This document shows, in pieces, positions 1 through 11,491 of a stretch of 64,000 nt of DNA (its first letter is position 1; the number at the start of each line of letters is the position of its first letter). Position numbers and translations under genes: made by a program. Source of the stretch: Ceratopteris richardii. Lineage: Eukaryota > Streptophyta > Polypodiopsida > Polypodiales > Pteridaceae. Location: contig CM035406.1 of assembly GCA_020310875.1 (NCBI GenBank), forward strand, positions 219,525,363 to 219,589,362, given 5' to 3'. The notes under the pieces were generated by a model. It worked only from the letters and a program-made list of their open reading frames with translations, was not told the origin of the DNA and ran no database searches.

Positions 1-212
1 TCTGTTCTCGTCTCTCTTTATATACAATTTTGATCCGGTGTAACAAACTCTAACAAACTCTAATTTTGGAAGCTTCTACGCTGTACATTACGGTCGTGAA
101 CTTGTTCCTTCACTATGGCTTTGATTTTCTGATTACTTTGATTCTGCTTCTCTTTATCTTTCTTTATCTTTATGTCTGTCTGTATGTCAAATTCGTGAGT
201 GATTCTTCAACA
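1..212 (-). repeat. Copia-1 3' LTR (partial)
   Basis: This stretch matches 5668-5879 closely and ends in CAACA, the inverted partner of the TGTTG that opens the other LTR. The rest of this LTR lies left of the window. Confidence 0.9.
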
Positions 213-224
213 ACTCCCCCTCAA
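213..224 (-). other. Copia-1 polypurine tract
   Basis: On the minus strand a run of A and G with five consecutive Gs directly abuts the LTR's TGTTG end. This is the expected primer site for plus-strand DNA synthesis. Confidence 0.8.
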
Positions 225-227
225 TCA

Positions 228-3200
228 CTAATTTGACTCTTCCTGTCTTTCATATATTTTTCTTTCTTTTATACCTTCCATTTCTTTGAATCTACTTGTC
301 TTTGTTCCATCCAAGCTCTTTGTCAAAATATCTGCAATCTGATCTTTTGTCGGAGTGTATACAATTTCTAGCTCCTTCTCCATCACCTTTTCCCTCAGGA
401 AATGATACTGAATCTCTATGTGCTTTGTTCTTGCATGAAATACTGGATTTGCTGCAAGATACAACGAGCTCATATTATCTCCATGTATGATAGGTATACC
501 TTGATCAATACCCATGCTTTTGAACAAGGTGTGCATCCATATCACTTCTTTGGCTGCTTCTACAAGTCCTTTATATTCGGCTTCTGTTGACGATAGAGCC
601 AGTTTCTGTTGCTTCTTCGAACACCAGCTCACTAGCTTATCTCCTAGGTATATCATATACCCATGTGTTGATCTTCTGTCATCTTGACTTCCTGCCCAGT
701 CTGAGTCGCTGAATGCTCTCAGCTTTATATCTGACGTAAAAGGATAATATAATCCTTCCTTTATAGTTCTTTTGATATATCTGAGAACTCTTTGTCCTGC
801 AACCCAATGTTGATCCTTCGGACAATGCATGAACTGTGAGAGGACTCCCACTGCATAACTAAGATCCGGTCGTGTTAGTGTAGCATAAATTAGACTTCCG
901 ACTAACGACGGATACTTTCTCGTATCTTTAAACTCTGCACCACTATATTTGCTGAGTTTATGATTTACTTCAAGCGGTGTTGAAGCTTCTCTGCAATTCT
1001 CCATATTAAACTTCTTCAGTAAGTTTAGGAGATACCTTTCTTGCAAAATGTATACACCATGATCTGTGTATGTGATTTCCATTCCAAGAAAGTATGATAA
1101 CTTTCGTAGATCACTGATCTTAAACTCCTTTTCAAGCAACCTCTTTACTTCTTTAATTCCTTCATCTGATGTACCTGTGATTATAATGTCATCTACATAA
1201 ATACAAATGTAGATCATACCTTCTTCTGTTATTGTGATGAGTAGACTTGCATCTGCCTTCAAACTTTGGTATCCAAGTTCATTGAGATATTTCACAAGTC
1301 TGTAATTCCAAGCTCTTGGAGCTTGCTTCAATCCATAAAGTGCTTTTCTTAATTTGCAAACAAAATTTGGGTATCTGGAACTTACAAACCCTTCAGGTTG
1401 TTCCATGTAGACTTCATCTGATATATATCCATTCAGAAATGCATTCTTGATATCCAGCTGACTTAGCTTCCATCCTTTTGATGCTGCTATACCAATCACT
1501 GTCCTTATGGTTGACATCTTTGCCACCGGACTAAACGTCTCATCATAATCTATGCCATGCGTCTGAGCATAGCCCTTGATAACCAGTCTAGCTTTGTATC
1601 TGGCTATCCTTCCATCTGCAAGCTTCTTGACTTTGAAAACCCATTTATTTCCAATTACTTTCTTACCATTTGGTTTAGGAACAAGTTCCCATGTCTTGTT
1701 CTCCTCCAGTGCGCTGAACTCTTCTTCCATTGCTTCTTCCCAATGCTTCTTGCCTTTAGCTTCACCATAGTTCTGAGGTTCTTCATCACCTTTGACCATA
1801 TATGCATAATTTTTCTGAGTTATGTACGAAGTATCATAAGAATATCTTTCTGGTTGTCTTCTAGTCCTGTTTGACCTTCTTGGTTCACATTCTTCATAAG
1901 TTTCTGAATACACTTCTTCATCAAATATAGGAATTTCTTCATTCCTTCTTGTTACTCCATTTCTCGACGTACTTGCTTGCATATAGTCTTCATCTCTATT
2001 CACCTGCACAATTGATTTCCCTTTATCTTTTCTTCTTACCTCTTCTTCGAATTCTTCGGTTGTATGACTTTGATCTGTATACCAGCTTTTCTGTTCATCA
2101 AATGTAACATCTTTGGAAACAGTAAACTGTTTTGTTAGAGGACTCCATAACCCGTAACCCATCTGCTTTTCATCATATCCGACGAACAGAGATTTCTCTG
2201 CTTTTGGTTCAAGCTTATGTCTGAGTTGTGATGGTACATAAGCATACGCTATTGATCCAAACACTTTGCAATGATCAAGTGTTGGTTTCTTTCCCCACCA
2301 AGCTTCATAAGGGGTCATTCCATCTAAGGCTGTACACGGTAATCTGTTTACCAAGTATGTAGTTGTATGTAAAGCTTCAGCCCAAAGATAATTTGGACAG
2401 TCCTTTTCCTTTAGCATAGCTCGTGCAAACTCAACTAGAGTTCGGTTCCTTCTTTCTGCTACACCATTTTGTTGTGGTGTATACCTGGAGGTTATTTCTT
2501 TCTTAATACCTGCATTCCAAAGATAGTCATTGAACTCTCAGGAGAAGTATTCTCCCCCTCCATCAGACCTCAGTCTCTTAAGCTTTCGACCTGTGAGTCT
2601 TTCAGCATATGCATGAAAATGCTTGAATGTTTCAAATACTTCTGATCTTTCCTTCAAAACATATAAAGTTATCCATCTTGTAGCATCATCAATGAATAAA
2701 ACATAATACCTTGAGCCACTGGTTGATCCTTCTTTTGTTGGACCCCATACATCTGTATGAATGAGTTCAAGTACTCCATCATGTTTGAATCCTTTTTTCT
2801 GGAAAGTTAACCTCTCAGCTTTTCCCATCTGACATGCCTTGCACTTATGAATCATATGTTGATTCTGTACATTCGGTAGTCCCAGTACTGATTGACTTAA
2901 AATCATAGCTTTAATTCCTTTTTCATTAAAATGACCTAATCTCTTATGCCATAGATCAAGTTCTGTAATCACCTTTTCACCATGTATGAGCAACGCTTGA
3001 CCAATGTTCCCTTGTACTCTTAAAGTAAAGAGTCTACCTTCTTTCTTACCAGAGACGATCTGATTATATCCATTCTTGGGATCTTCTACAAATACTCCTT
3101 CATTTGTAAATCTGACCTGAAATCCTTTCTCAACTATCTGTCCCACACTAATCAAATTTTTAGGTATTGTCGAAACATACAAAACATTGGTTAGCAAATC

Positions 3201-4445
3201 TGCTCCACTCTTACATTTCACTTTTCCAATTGAATGTACACTGTGTCTCGTATTGTCACCTGTGTGAACAGTATGACTAGAACTACCTTTTTCCAATTCT
3301 GACATTAGTGAGTCTATATTTCTTGACAGATGATTAGAACATCTAGAATCAATATAAAATACTTTTAGATCTTCGTTATTTGATGTGCCGATTGAGTTCA
3401 TCATCAATGATGTATGACTTTCATTCTGTGTGTCATTTGCATAGTTGTTGTAGGTGGTGTTGTAGGATTGATTCTGTCCCCAACTTCTTGCTCCACCTCT
3501 ACCATAGCCTCCTCTTTGATTTTGTCTACCTCTTTGAAAATTACTCTGATATCTTCCGCTTCTGCCTCTGCTATTACTGTTCTGATTTTGATTTGATCCT
3601 TGTTGATTGTGCCAACAATCATGAGCCAGATGATTACTTAATCCACAAATCCAGCAAGCCTTCTTGTTGTTATTCTGATTACCTCTTCCTCTTCCAAAAC
3701 CTCTTGCTCGTCCTCTGCCAGTGCCTTTACCTCTTGCATAATAAGCCTGAGAACTCGACTCTTCTTCATCTTTTGACTTACCTTTATCTCCTTTCTTCTT
3801 GTTCTTCATGTACATTGCAGAGCTTTGTCCTTTATCTCCATCTCCTTTCAGGTCTTGCTCATATGTGAGCATCAAACCAAGCAACTGATTTAAATTTGGT
3901 ACAAAATGATTTAAAGAAAGTTCAGTTGAGAGTACGAAAGGTTTCCACCTTTCATCTCCTCTCAAACCTGTGAGCACTTGTGCTATCAATCTGTGATCTT
4001 CGACATCTTCATTTATGGATCCAAGACTATTTGCTAGATCCTTCATCTTAGTAAGATAGTCACTAATGCTTTGATTCGACTTCTTTTTGAACATTGTGAA
4101 TTCGGACCATAAGCTAGCCTTCCTAGCTTTCGTAGTATTTTGGAAATGATATTCCAATGCACTCCATATGTCCTCCGCTTTCTCCAGACCTCTAATGTGC
4201 GGTAGTAGATGATCTGTAACGGTATTATAAATGTAAGCTCTTGCCGTTGCATCTTTCTTCTACCATAGATTCAAGGCTTTTAATTCTTCTTCCTTTGGTT
4301 GTCTACTGTCTTCAAAGGTCGGCTTCTTTTCTTCTCCGGTCACATACATCATTAAGTCCTTACTCATAAGTAAGGCTTCCATACGCATTACCTATGCGCG
4401 ATAATTATCCCTGTCCAATTTGTCAATTGAAACATGATCTGCCAT
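228..4445 (-). pseudogene. Copia-1 gag-pol polyprotein, three in-frame stops
   Basis: The frame starts at ATG 4445-4443 (MADHVSIDKLDR) and ends at TAG 228-230. Seen in order: gag; a zinc knuckle CWICGLSNHLAHDC near 3615-3656; protease near 3345; integrase HHCC and core motifs (DVWGP, RSDGGGEYFS); RT with YGLKQAPRAW and YVDD near 1190; RNase H with DSDWAG and LSSTEAEY. The frame is kept throughout but carries stops at 4392-4394 (TAG), 4260-4262 (TAG) and 2538-2540 (TGA). The first two sit where a Trp codon is expected from the family pattern. The protease active site reads DSR instead of DSG (3342-3350). The Tork/Tnt1-like lineage is a guess from RNase H. It cannot make a full polyprotein. Confidence 0.92.
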
Positions 4446-4661
4446 AATCTTGTTGTTTCTGTTTCTTCTGGTGAGTGTATCGTTAAAGAATTTTACCGTT
4501 TGTAAACTTTTACCTTGAAAATGACTTCGGAATACTCCTTGATACCGTTTGCTGTCGATCTCTTCAGCTTTCACCTTTCTTTATGAAAGTTTTTTGAATT
4601 CTCTTGTGTCTTTACTTCCGTTTGCTCTTTGAGAATCTTTCTGCTCTTCAAAATCTTTCTT

Positions 4662-4768
4662 GCTCTGAAACCACTTGTGGATCTTACCACTCTGATATCA
4701 CTATCGATTAACCTGCTCTGATACCACTTCTTGTGGTGGTTAACCGGCTCTAATACCACTTGTTGTGG
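4662..4768 (-). repeat. Four degenerate copies of the primer-binding-site region
   Basis: Variants of the plus-strand string GCTCTGATACCACTTGTGG occur at 4662-4680, 4689-4702, 4713-4736 and 4746-4768. Only the last adjoins the LTR and can act as the true site. Confidence 0.7.
4746..4760 (-). other. Copia-1 primer-binding site (initiator tRNA-Met)
   Basis: On the minus strand, TGGTATTAGAGCC follows the LTR end after two bases. It matches the usual plant site TGGTATCAGAGCC for initiator tRNA-Met with one mismatch. Confidence 0.85.
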
Positions 4769-5879
4769 ACACGGGAAAGACTTGAACCTTGTCAAGCCTG
4801 CGGAAATCGCCGCGCCACTGAAGGTTGGCTAAGCTAGAGTGATATTAGAACACCTCCATAATCAGCAGTAGCTTAGCAAAGTTACTGTCACTCAAACATA
4901 TAAGACTGCGTTTTGAATTTACTAAAAAAAATCCACTGGAACTTCACCGGACTGTCACCAGACTGTCACCGTAATTATACCGAAATCTTACCGGAATCAA
5001 CTCCAATTCTATTTGTAATCACTTCAAGTGAATATACAAGAAGTAAGGAGGTGATGCGTGAACTTCCTTTACTCAATGAACTCTTTCTGAAGTTTAAGGA
5101 AAAGGTTCACCGATTCAGAATGTCTCTTTTCGGTCAGACTTTGTACTGTGCTTACATATCCATTTCACAGAAATCTTTGATGAACTGATAGTAGAGATGT
5201 CTAGCTATAAGATAAGCTATCTCTCATACAAAACTTTAATTTATTCTGCGAGATATACTTCGTTGTTCTACCGGAAAACACGTTTACTGAGAAAACTGTA
5301 ACTGACCGAAAAATACGTTTACTGAAAGAACTGTAACTGTTAACTGACTTTATACCGTAACATGAAAATACTCAGATTTCTTCACATACGAAGAATGCGC
5401 GCAAAACTTCCACATGAACATGTGTTTTCTATTAGAGAAGATGTGTACAAACTAGCTTGGCCTCTTCTTGCTCAAGCTATGGAAACTCTCCTACACTGAG
5501 TAGTTTCTTCTTACCATCTCTCTCAGATGAATACCTGACATTTCAGGTTTCTGTTATTTATCTTTACATACGCAATCTCTGGTGTCTTCTAAACCTATTC
5601 TTGATTTCTATATGCGCTCTATTTGCACTACGCGCTCTTCTCACACACGCTCTTGTTCTCTATCTTTTTTTGTTCTCGTCTCTCTTTATATACAGTTTTG
5701 ATCCGGGTAACAAACTCTAACAAACTCTAATTCTGGAAGCTTCTATGCTGTACATTACGGTAGTGAATTTGTTCCTTCACTAAGGCTTTGATTTTTTGAT
5801 AACTTTGATTCTGCTTCTCTTTATCTTTCTTTATCTTTATGTCTGTCTGTATGTCAAATTCGTGAGTGATTGTTCAACA
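4761..5879 (-). repeat. Copia-1 5' LTR
   Basis: This 1,119-bp repeat begins TGTTG and ends CAACA in plus-strand reading. It is bounded by the primer-binding site on the left and by Copia-2 coding sequence on the right. Its right-hand 212 bp recur at 1-212. Confidence 0.92.
5684..5692 (-). promoter_or_regulatory. Copia-1 LTR TATA box
   Basis: TATATAAAG on the minus strand lies inside the 5' LTR and is also present in the partial 3' LTR. It is the likely core promoter. Confidence 0.6.
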
Positions 5880-7160
5880 AAAACCTAATAAGTGTAGTCC
5901 AAATAGTTGAAAAAGGCTTGCAAGTTAGGTTCACTCAACATGGAGCTTTATTGGAAGATCCATGCCAAGGCTTCAAAAAGATAGCCCGAGGTGAGAAGCA
6001 TGGTAGGCTCTTTACTTTTGAAGTAGGAGAAACTAGGAACATAGCTCTATTCAACTTTGGGTCTCAAACCCTAAGTGAGCTTGAAGTGTGGCATAAGAGA
6101 CTTGCTCATGTGAATGAAAGAACCTTGAAGGATATATGCAGGGATCAAAGTGTTCTAGGACTGTCGAACATATCAAAGCAACACATGATCAACATGTGTG
6201 ATGCATGTCAGATTGGGAAGGCACAAAGACAACCATTCAACCACAAAGGCTACATCCACAAAAACTTATTGGACTTAGTACATACAGATGTATGGGGACC
6301 AAGTCAAGAACCTTCACTGGCAGGATCAAGGTATTCTGTCTCATTTATTGATGACCATAGTAGATGGACTGTTCTATACTTTATCAAGAGTAAGAATGAA
6401 GTGTTTGGTTGCTTCAAGAAGTATCTTGCACATGTGGAGAATCATACAGGTAGATCACTAAAGAAGCTCAGATCTGATGGAGGGGGAGAATACTTCTCCA
6501 AAGAGTTTGATGAGTTCTTGCTGGACAAAGGTATCAAAAGGGAAGTGACTACTAGGTACTCTCCTCAACTAAATGGAATTACAGAGAGGAGAAACAAGAC
6601 ACTGGTTGGATTATCCCGAACAATGCTTGACGAGAAGAAGTTGCCACATTATCTATGGGCAGAAGCTATTTCAACTGCTGTGTACCTTGTCAATAGACTA
6701 CCATCCAAATCACTTCAAGGTATGACTCCTTATGAAGCATGCCATGGAAGAAAACCTAGTCTTGGACATTGCAAGGTTTTTGGTTGTTTAGCTTATGTTC
6801 ATGTACCATCACAAATAAGAGGTAAGCTAGATGAAAGGGTTCATCTAGCTGTCAGATGGGTTACAGGTTCTTCAATCCTTCAACCAAGCAATTCACTACA
6901 AGTAGAGATGTTGTGTTTGAAGAACACAGGTCTTGGTATGATGAAGACAAACAAAAGGTAACACTACCATATGATCTTGATTCTGACTCTCATCAATTAG
7001 GAAGCAAGCATGATACATAGGTCCAGGATCCAAGAAGTGATACAGATGATGACCAAGATGAAAGGGAAAAAGATTACAAACTATGGAAGTCAAGAGGCAA
7101 AGCAAAGATGCAAGAGGTTGGAGAATGCTCCAAAACAAAGACTCAAGCATACTTTACCTT
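5880..7160 (+). pseudogene. Copia-2 pol fragment (GAG-preintegrase and integrase)
   Basis: The frame opens with KNLISVVQIVEKGLQVRF, the region before integrase. It continues through the zinc-binding HKRLAHVNERT and MCDACQIGKAQRQPF, the DVWGPS and RSDGGGEYFS core strings, and NGITERRNKTL with the catalytic Glu. It stays open to 6961, but the frame departs from family expectation near 6840 (after KLDERVHL). Another frame then carries the acidic linker that usually precedes RT, and the trace fades near 7150. RT and RNase H are absent. It cannot encode an active polyprotein. Confidence 0.85.
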
Positions 7161-7170
7161 GAGGGGGAGC
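7160..7170 (+). other. Copia-2 polypurine tract
   Basis: TGAGGGGGAGC directly precedes the TGTTGGAAC start of the LTR. Confidence 0.75.
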
Positions 7171-7553
7171 TGTTGGAACATCAAGCTTACACTATGCTTG
7201 AGGTGGATTTGATCTACATCAAAGGCTATCACATCAAAAGAATATCCGTTGCAGAGTTCTTTCTCTTATGATCATTTATTGTATTTTTTTTTGAGATTTT
7301 TGATGGTTCATTTACTGTTGTAAAAGCCTTGAGCTTTACACATGTAAAGGTAGAAAGATAAAGCCCAAATCCCACGAATTTGTGGTGGTTGAAGTTGCAT
7401 TCAATCAAGCAATCAATCACCTAAAAGTAGATCAAACTAGATCTTCACTTTTCCTAGATTTTAGGAAAGTGAATTGATTCCCTCCAACAACAATTCCCAC
7501 CTTCATTTGAATTCAAACTTCACTTGTAGAAGTCGTGGAACACTCCTAGAGTC

Positions 7554-7562
7554 TATATAAAG
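7554..7562 (+). promoter_or_regulatory. Copia-2 LTR TATA box
   Basis: TATATAAAG sits about 380 bp into the LTR, in the same orientation as the element. Confidence 0.5.
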
Positions 7563-7987
7563 ACTTTAAATCACTTGTACATTACATGGAAGCAATGTAC
7601 ATACACTTGTGACCATCATTGTCTTGCTCCTTCAATTTTCTACATCATCTTCTTCACCAATAGTAATCTTGCAGAGGCTGCTGCTCTCTCTCTAGAGCTC
7701 CAAATTGAGTGAAAGATGGCTCATTGGAAAGGTTAGTGTCTACTTTATTCCTGTAAATTTTCATAGCATTTAATTCAGTAGATTGGGAGAAATCTGAGTT
7801 TTTCTGTCTCATGGTCAATCTTTGCATATTCCTGAAAAATAGGAAGTACCACCGGTGAATGTCTCATTCATTCATATAGCATATTTTGGTTATTCCTTAT
7901 ACTTTTGTGCATTATATACACTCAAACCTATGTGTATCACTCCCATAAAAGGAGTTTTTCTAATTGTAATCACGCTGGTCGCTATGG

Positions 7988-7992
7988 GCATT
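7988..7992. repeat. Gypsy A target-site duplication, left copy (GCATT)
   Basis: GCATT directly before the left LTR is repeated at 25389-25393 directly after the right LTR. It is a perfect 5-bp duplication. Confidence 0.95.
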
Positions 7993-8675
7993 TGTAGCTC
8001 AGTGATGAGTAGCACCTCCTTTAATGTCAATCCGGGAAGACGTGAGGATGGTATGAAGACCTCGAGCAAATGGAGGCACAAGTGCGTGAGTGAGAAACAC
8101 ACAAGCATGCACACACATACACACACACGCGCACACACGGCAAGACAAGGAGTGAGAAGCAATGGAGTTCTTAGATTACTTTCAAAAAGCTCTTACAAGT
8201 TCGTTTCAATTACAATCTAACCTCAAAAATGAGCTCTCTAGCTCCTTTTATAGTTTTTGACTAGCTTTGGCCCTGTCCAGACCTAGTGTCCGGCCTAGTT
8301 AAAAATTAGGTTCCAGGGCTTATTTGAGCGCTCAAATGAGATCTAAAAAATACGAAAATTGGTAAGCAACTACTTCTAAGGCTCCTCAAGCTCGAGGACT
8401 CCTCGGCTTGCACAAAATGGAGGCACAAAAAGGTGAACATGGTATTTACAGGGGTTGTTAGTGATGAGAATCACTTTTAATTGGTGTAAGGGTTTTGAAA
8501 AATTAAAGGTTGCCTTAGTGCTAGATCTGCGTGAATGCTCGTACTTGCTTCTTCATGAAGAAAATTATTGGCCTACTTGCCAGATCTTCTTTGACTGCCA
8601 TGTCTGCTTGTGCTGTCCCTTCGCTCTGACTCTCTTCGTCTTGTGGCTCCTTCGGTTCCCTGACTGCTGCCAACA
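7993..8675 (-). repeat. Gypsy A 3' LTR
   Basis: This 683-bp LTR differs from 24706-25388 at only three sites seen by eye (8097, 8202 and 8353), all transitions. It contains a CA-rich microsatellite near 8098-8137, TATAAAAG on the minus strand at 8245-8252, and a conserved inverted repeat at 8387-8410. Confidence 0.95.
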
Positions 8676-8690
8676 CCCCCCCCACTCTCG
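8676..8690 (-). other. Gypsy A polypurine tract
   Basis: On the minus strand, GAGAGTGGGGGGGG precedes the TGTTGGCAGC start of the LTR. The tract also encodes part of the second ORF's C-terminus. Confidence 0.8.
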
Positions 8691-10213
8691 CATCTGTTGC
8701 CCCTGACAGACCCTTGTCTAGAGGATTTTTGAACATAATATTGGACGACATCGGAGGCTAGGTGGTGTTCTTCAAGTCGTAAGCCGCGTGCTAGATCTGT
8801 GAGCAAATCATCCCAATTCACAGGTCCGGGAACATCCGGATGAGGCACCCTCAATTGTTCTGAATGAATAGTTCTCTCCACAGCAAATAATTGGAGGAGA
8901 TGTGATGGCCTGGGTATAAAGATTCGGAGTGGTATTCCCAGAATCCTGTAATGAACATCTCCTCAAATGTCTGTTTAAAGCAAGCTGGGAGGTACTTGAT
9001 TCTGGCGTGCCAAGCATATATTACTTCAATTGATGGGGTGGTACTCATATCGTACACCAGATCCTGGTTTCCTGTCACGAAACCTGCTCCTGAGAAGTGA
9101 GGGTCCTTAATGTTCTTAAACGTCCTGAAAGTGATCAGCATTAATTCAAATATTTTCATACACATCTGGGCCATCACATCGGGATTATTGCGTAGCCGAA
9201 TACTCCAGTGACCGATTGTAGAAATCATGTAGTTGACCGTGGGGGGTCCTCGTGGAGGTGCTAGATAAACGTAATTCAACCATTTTGCACAGGCTTTGAT
9301 GTCTCTGACGACAATAGTGAATTCAGGCCAGGTGCGTCTTCGAAGAACTGGAATGTAACAAGGGTTATACTTAATAAACAACGGCATATTATTCCAGGTT
9401 CGGACCATTTCAGGATATGTTTCCAAAAGCCTGATCCTCCAGGTGGGTTGATGGATGGACCCACGCGTAGCACTTTCCGGTATATCATCTGGACCAAATT
9501 GTGTAGCGAATGTGGGAGGCTTGCCGCATTGTCGTTGAATCTCGGCGTTGTAATCAGCCAACAGTATGCAGTATGGCACATATTGGTCATTATTGGTGCC
9601 GATCCACCTATGATGAGACATGCTTCTGAAATATTCAGATTTTATGACAGTTTCTTCTAGATTTGCTAGTGATTGGATCTGAATGGCCACCCGTTCTTCG
9701 TGGGTGTTCGCTGTCCTTTCCAGTGTCTGAAGCCACTCGGGTGCTTCCACTTCCAAGGTGTCTAGTCCCTCTGAGGTTCGTTGCCCTCCTGGCATTGGCA
9801 TAGGAACATACGGTTCTTCGTACGAATCATCTACCTCAATAGGGACCAACTCTTCTGGCTCTGGTTCTACCACTGGAGAGGGCTGCCTCTCGTATGTCAG
9901 TAACCTCTTTTGTAGTTCTGCTACCTGCTCAGTCAAGGTCTTTATTTCGTCTGAGGTAGAGGTTGATGGGACACTCTTCGGTTGTTCTTGCTGTTCCTTA
10001 AGTCTGCTCTGTAGTGTGTCACGTTCTCTTTCCAAGTCATCATGGGCTTCCAGGAGATCTGCATAGCTTTCCAAAATGGTTTTCCTCGTCTCCGTGGGAA
10101 CTGCTTTGAACTGCTCTGGATCTATCTCGTGGGGAGAGCCTTCCATTGCCGCTTCCAGATTCTCTTCATTTTGTTTTTGCAGTCTCTTGTTCTCTTCCAG
10201 TGCCGTGGCCATA

Positions 10214-10791
10214 TGTTGACAGTATACGGGAAGAAGCAAGTACGGACACACATGCAGATCTAGCACCGAGGCAACCCTTCATTTTTTTCAAAACCCTCAC
10301 ATCATTTTAAAGTGATTCTCATCATTACAAACCCTTGTAAATATCATTTCACCTTTTTGTAGCTCCATTTTGTACAAGCCGAGGAGTCCTCGAGCTTGGG
10401 GAGCCTTAGAAGTAGTTGCCTGCCAATTTTCATAATTTTTAGATCTCGTTTGGACCCTCAAATAAGCCCTGGAACCTAATTTTTAACTAGGCCGGACACT
10501 AGGTCTGGACAGGGCCAAAGCTAGTCAAAAACTATAAATAGAGCTAGAGAGCTCATTTTTGGGCTAGCTTCTTGTAGTTTGAGCTTGTATGAGAACTTGG
10601 TTGCAATAGAAGTGATTCCATTGTCTTACTCTCTTTGTTCTTGCCGTGTGTGCGCGTGTGCGTGTATGTGTGTGCATGCTTGTGTGCTTCTCACTCATGC
10701 ACTTGTGCTTCCACTTGCTCGTGGTCTTCATACCATCCTCACGTCTCCCCGGATTGACATTAAAGGAGGTGCTACTCATCGCTGAGCTACA
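10214..10791 (+). mobile_element. Solo LTR of the same Gypsy family inserted in Gypsy A
   Basis: This 578-bp unit begins TGTTGACAG and ends GAGCTACA. CCATA flanks it at 10209-10213 and 10792-10796. It is oriented opposite to A, contains TATAAATA at 10533-10540 and carries the family's conserved inverted repeat at 10375-10398. No internal sequence remains, so a full element presumably inserted and then recombined between its LTRs. Confidence 0.93.
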
Positions 10792-11491
10792 CCATATGTT
10801 TCCTGAGTAGCGCCAAGTTACGTCTGACTCGTAGGTTATCGGTCTGGTATACTTCGAGCAAGGCTTCTAGTTGTTTGACGTGTGATTCTGTCGATGGTTG
10901 GGGTGCCTCCAATAGTGTTTGGTGAGCTTGCTCAAGTGTTGTATAACGTTGATTCACATCTGCATTTTCCTCTTCCAGAATTTTAAATTGCCTTTGTAAG
11001 TTCTGGTGATGTGTTGTCAGTTGTTGATACCGGCCGTCCAGAGCTCTGTACTCATTCTGAAGCTGATATACACATTGATTTAACGCTAGAAATATACTAT
11101 TTACATTAAATGATGCAGCGAGGGGTGAAGATGCAGGGGGAATGGGAGCGGGAAAGGGAGTTGTGAATGATGTGGATGCAAGTGGGGATGTGGGTGGAGG
11201 GGGTATGGGAGATGGAGGTGGCATGGGGGGAGGGAGCGGTGCAGTGGCAGGAGATGTTTCCATAGTGTCAACTGTTTGAGTGACCGTGTAGATGGGGATT
11301 ATGGGTGGGGTGGATGTGACGTTAGTGAAGAGAGTGGTGAAAGGGGGCATGGTGACTCCCCCGAATTGGATTCCCGGCGAGAGTGGAATTCCCATGACGA
11401 TTGTGGTGGTAGTGGACGTGGTGGTGCTAGTGTCATGTGGTGGAGTGAGTTGTGTAGTGCGAGGTGGGGATGGTGGTGACAGTGGTGCTTC

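Larger units (their letters stand above)
1..5879 (-). mobile_element. Copia-1: Ty1/Copia LTR retrotransposon, left end cut by window
   Basis: The element reads right to left: 5' LTR 4761-5879, primer-binding site 4746-4760, gag-pol 4445-228, polypurine tract 213-224, then the first 212 bp of the 3' LTR. The domain order gag, protease, integrase, RT, RNase H is that of Ty1/Copia. Over the shared 212 bp the two LTRs differ at about ten positions plus a one-base gap, roughly 5 percent by eye, so the insertion is older than Gypsy A. It landed inside Copia-2, whose coding sequence resumes at 5880. The matching target duplication lies outside the window. Confidence 0.93.
5880..7992 (+). mobile_element. 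Copia-2: internally deleted Copia element, interrupted on both sides
   Basis: Coding sequence starts abruptly at 5880, where Copia-1 entered. It covers GAG-preintegrase and integrase, degrades near 6840-7160, meets a polypurine tract at 7160-7170 and then an LTR at 7171. No RT or RNase H lies between integrase and the polypurine tract, so about 2 kb is missing. Gypsy A cuts it or its flank at 7992. The 5' part lies left of the window. Confidence 0.85.
7171..7992 (+). repeat. Copia-2 3' LTR (right end undetermined)
   Basis: This begins TGTTGGAACATC right after the polypurine tract and carries TATATAAAG at 7554-7562. The partner LTR is outside the window, so the 3' end cannot be fixed; part of this stretch may be flanking DNA. 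Gypsy A interrupts it at 7992, and the pre-insertion sequence resumes at 25389. Confidence 0.6.
8573..11491 (-). pseudogene. Gypsy A second ORF, C-terminal half (proline-rich, coiled coil, conserved C-terminal domain)
   Basis: The frame continues directly from 11492-13171 past one TAG. First comes a Thr/Pro-rich stretch, then a long heptad-like coiled coil (for example LEEENADVNQRYTTLEQAHQ). A solo LTR at 10214-10791 splits it; across that insertion LLRKH joins MATALEENKRLQ, matching the uninterrupted Gypsy B relative. A conserved domain of about 250 residues follows (NPCYIPVLRRRTW, LVYDMSTTPS, FKQTFEEMF, TGFWEYHSE). Near 8930 a one-base loss shifts frame; the other frame continues ERTIHSEQLRV and VNWDDLLTDLARGL, then through the polypurine tract and about 100 bp into the LTR to a stop at 8573. 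No signal peptide or membrane segment is evident. Function unknown. Confidence 0.75.
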
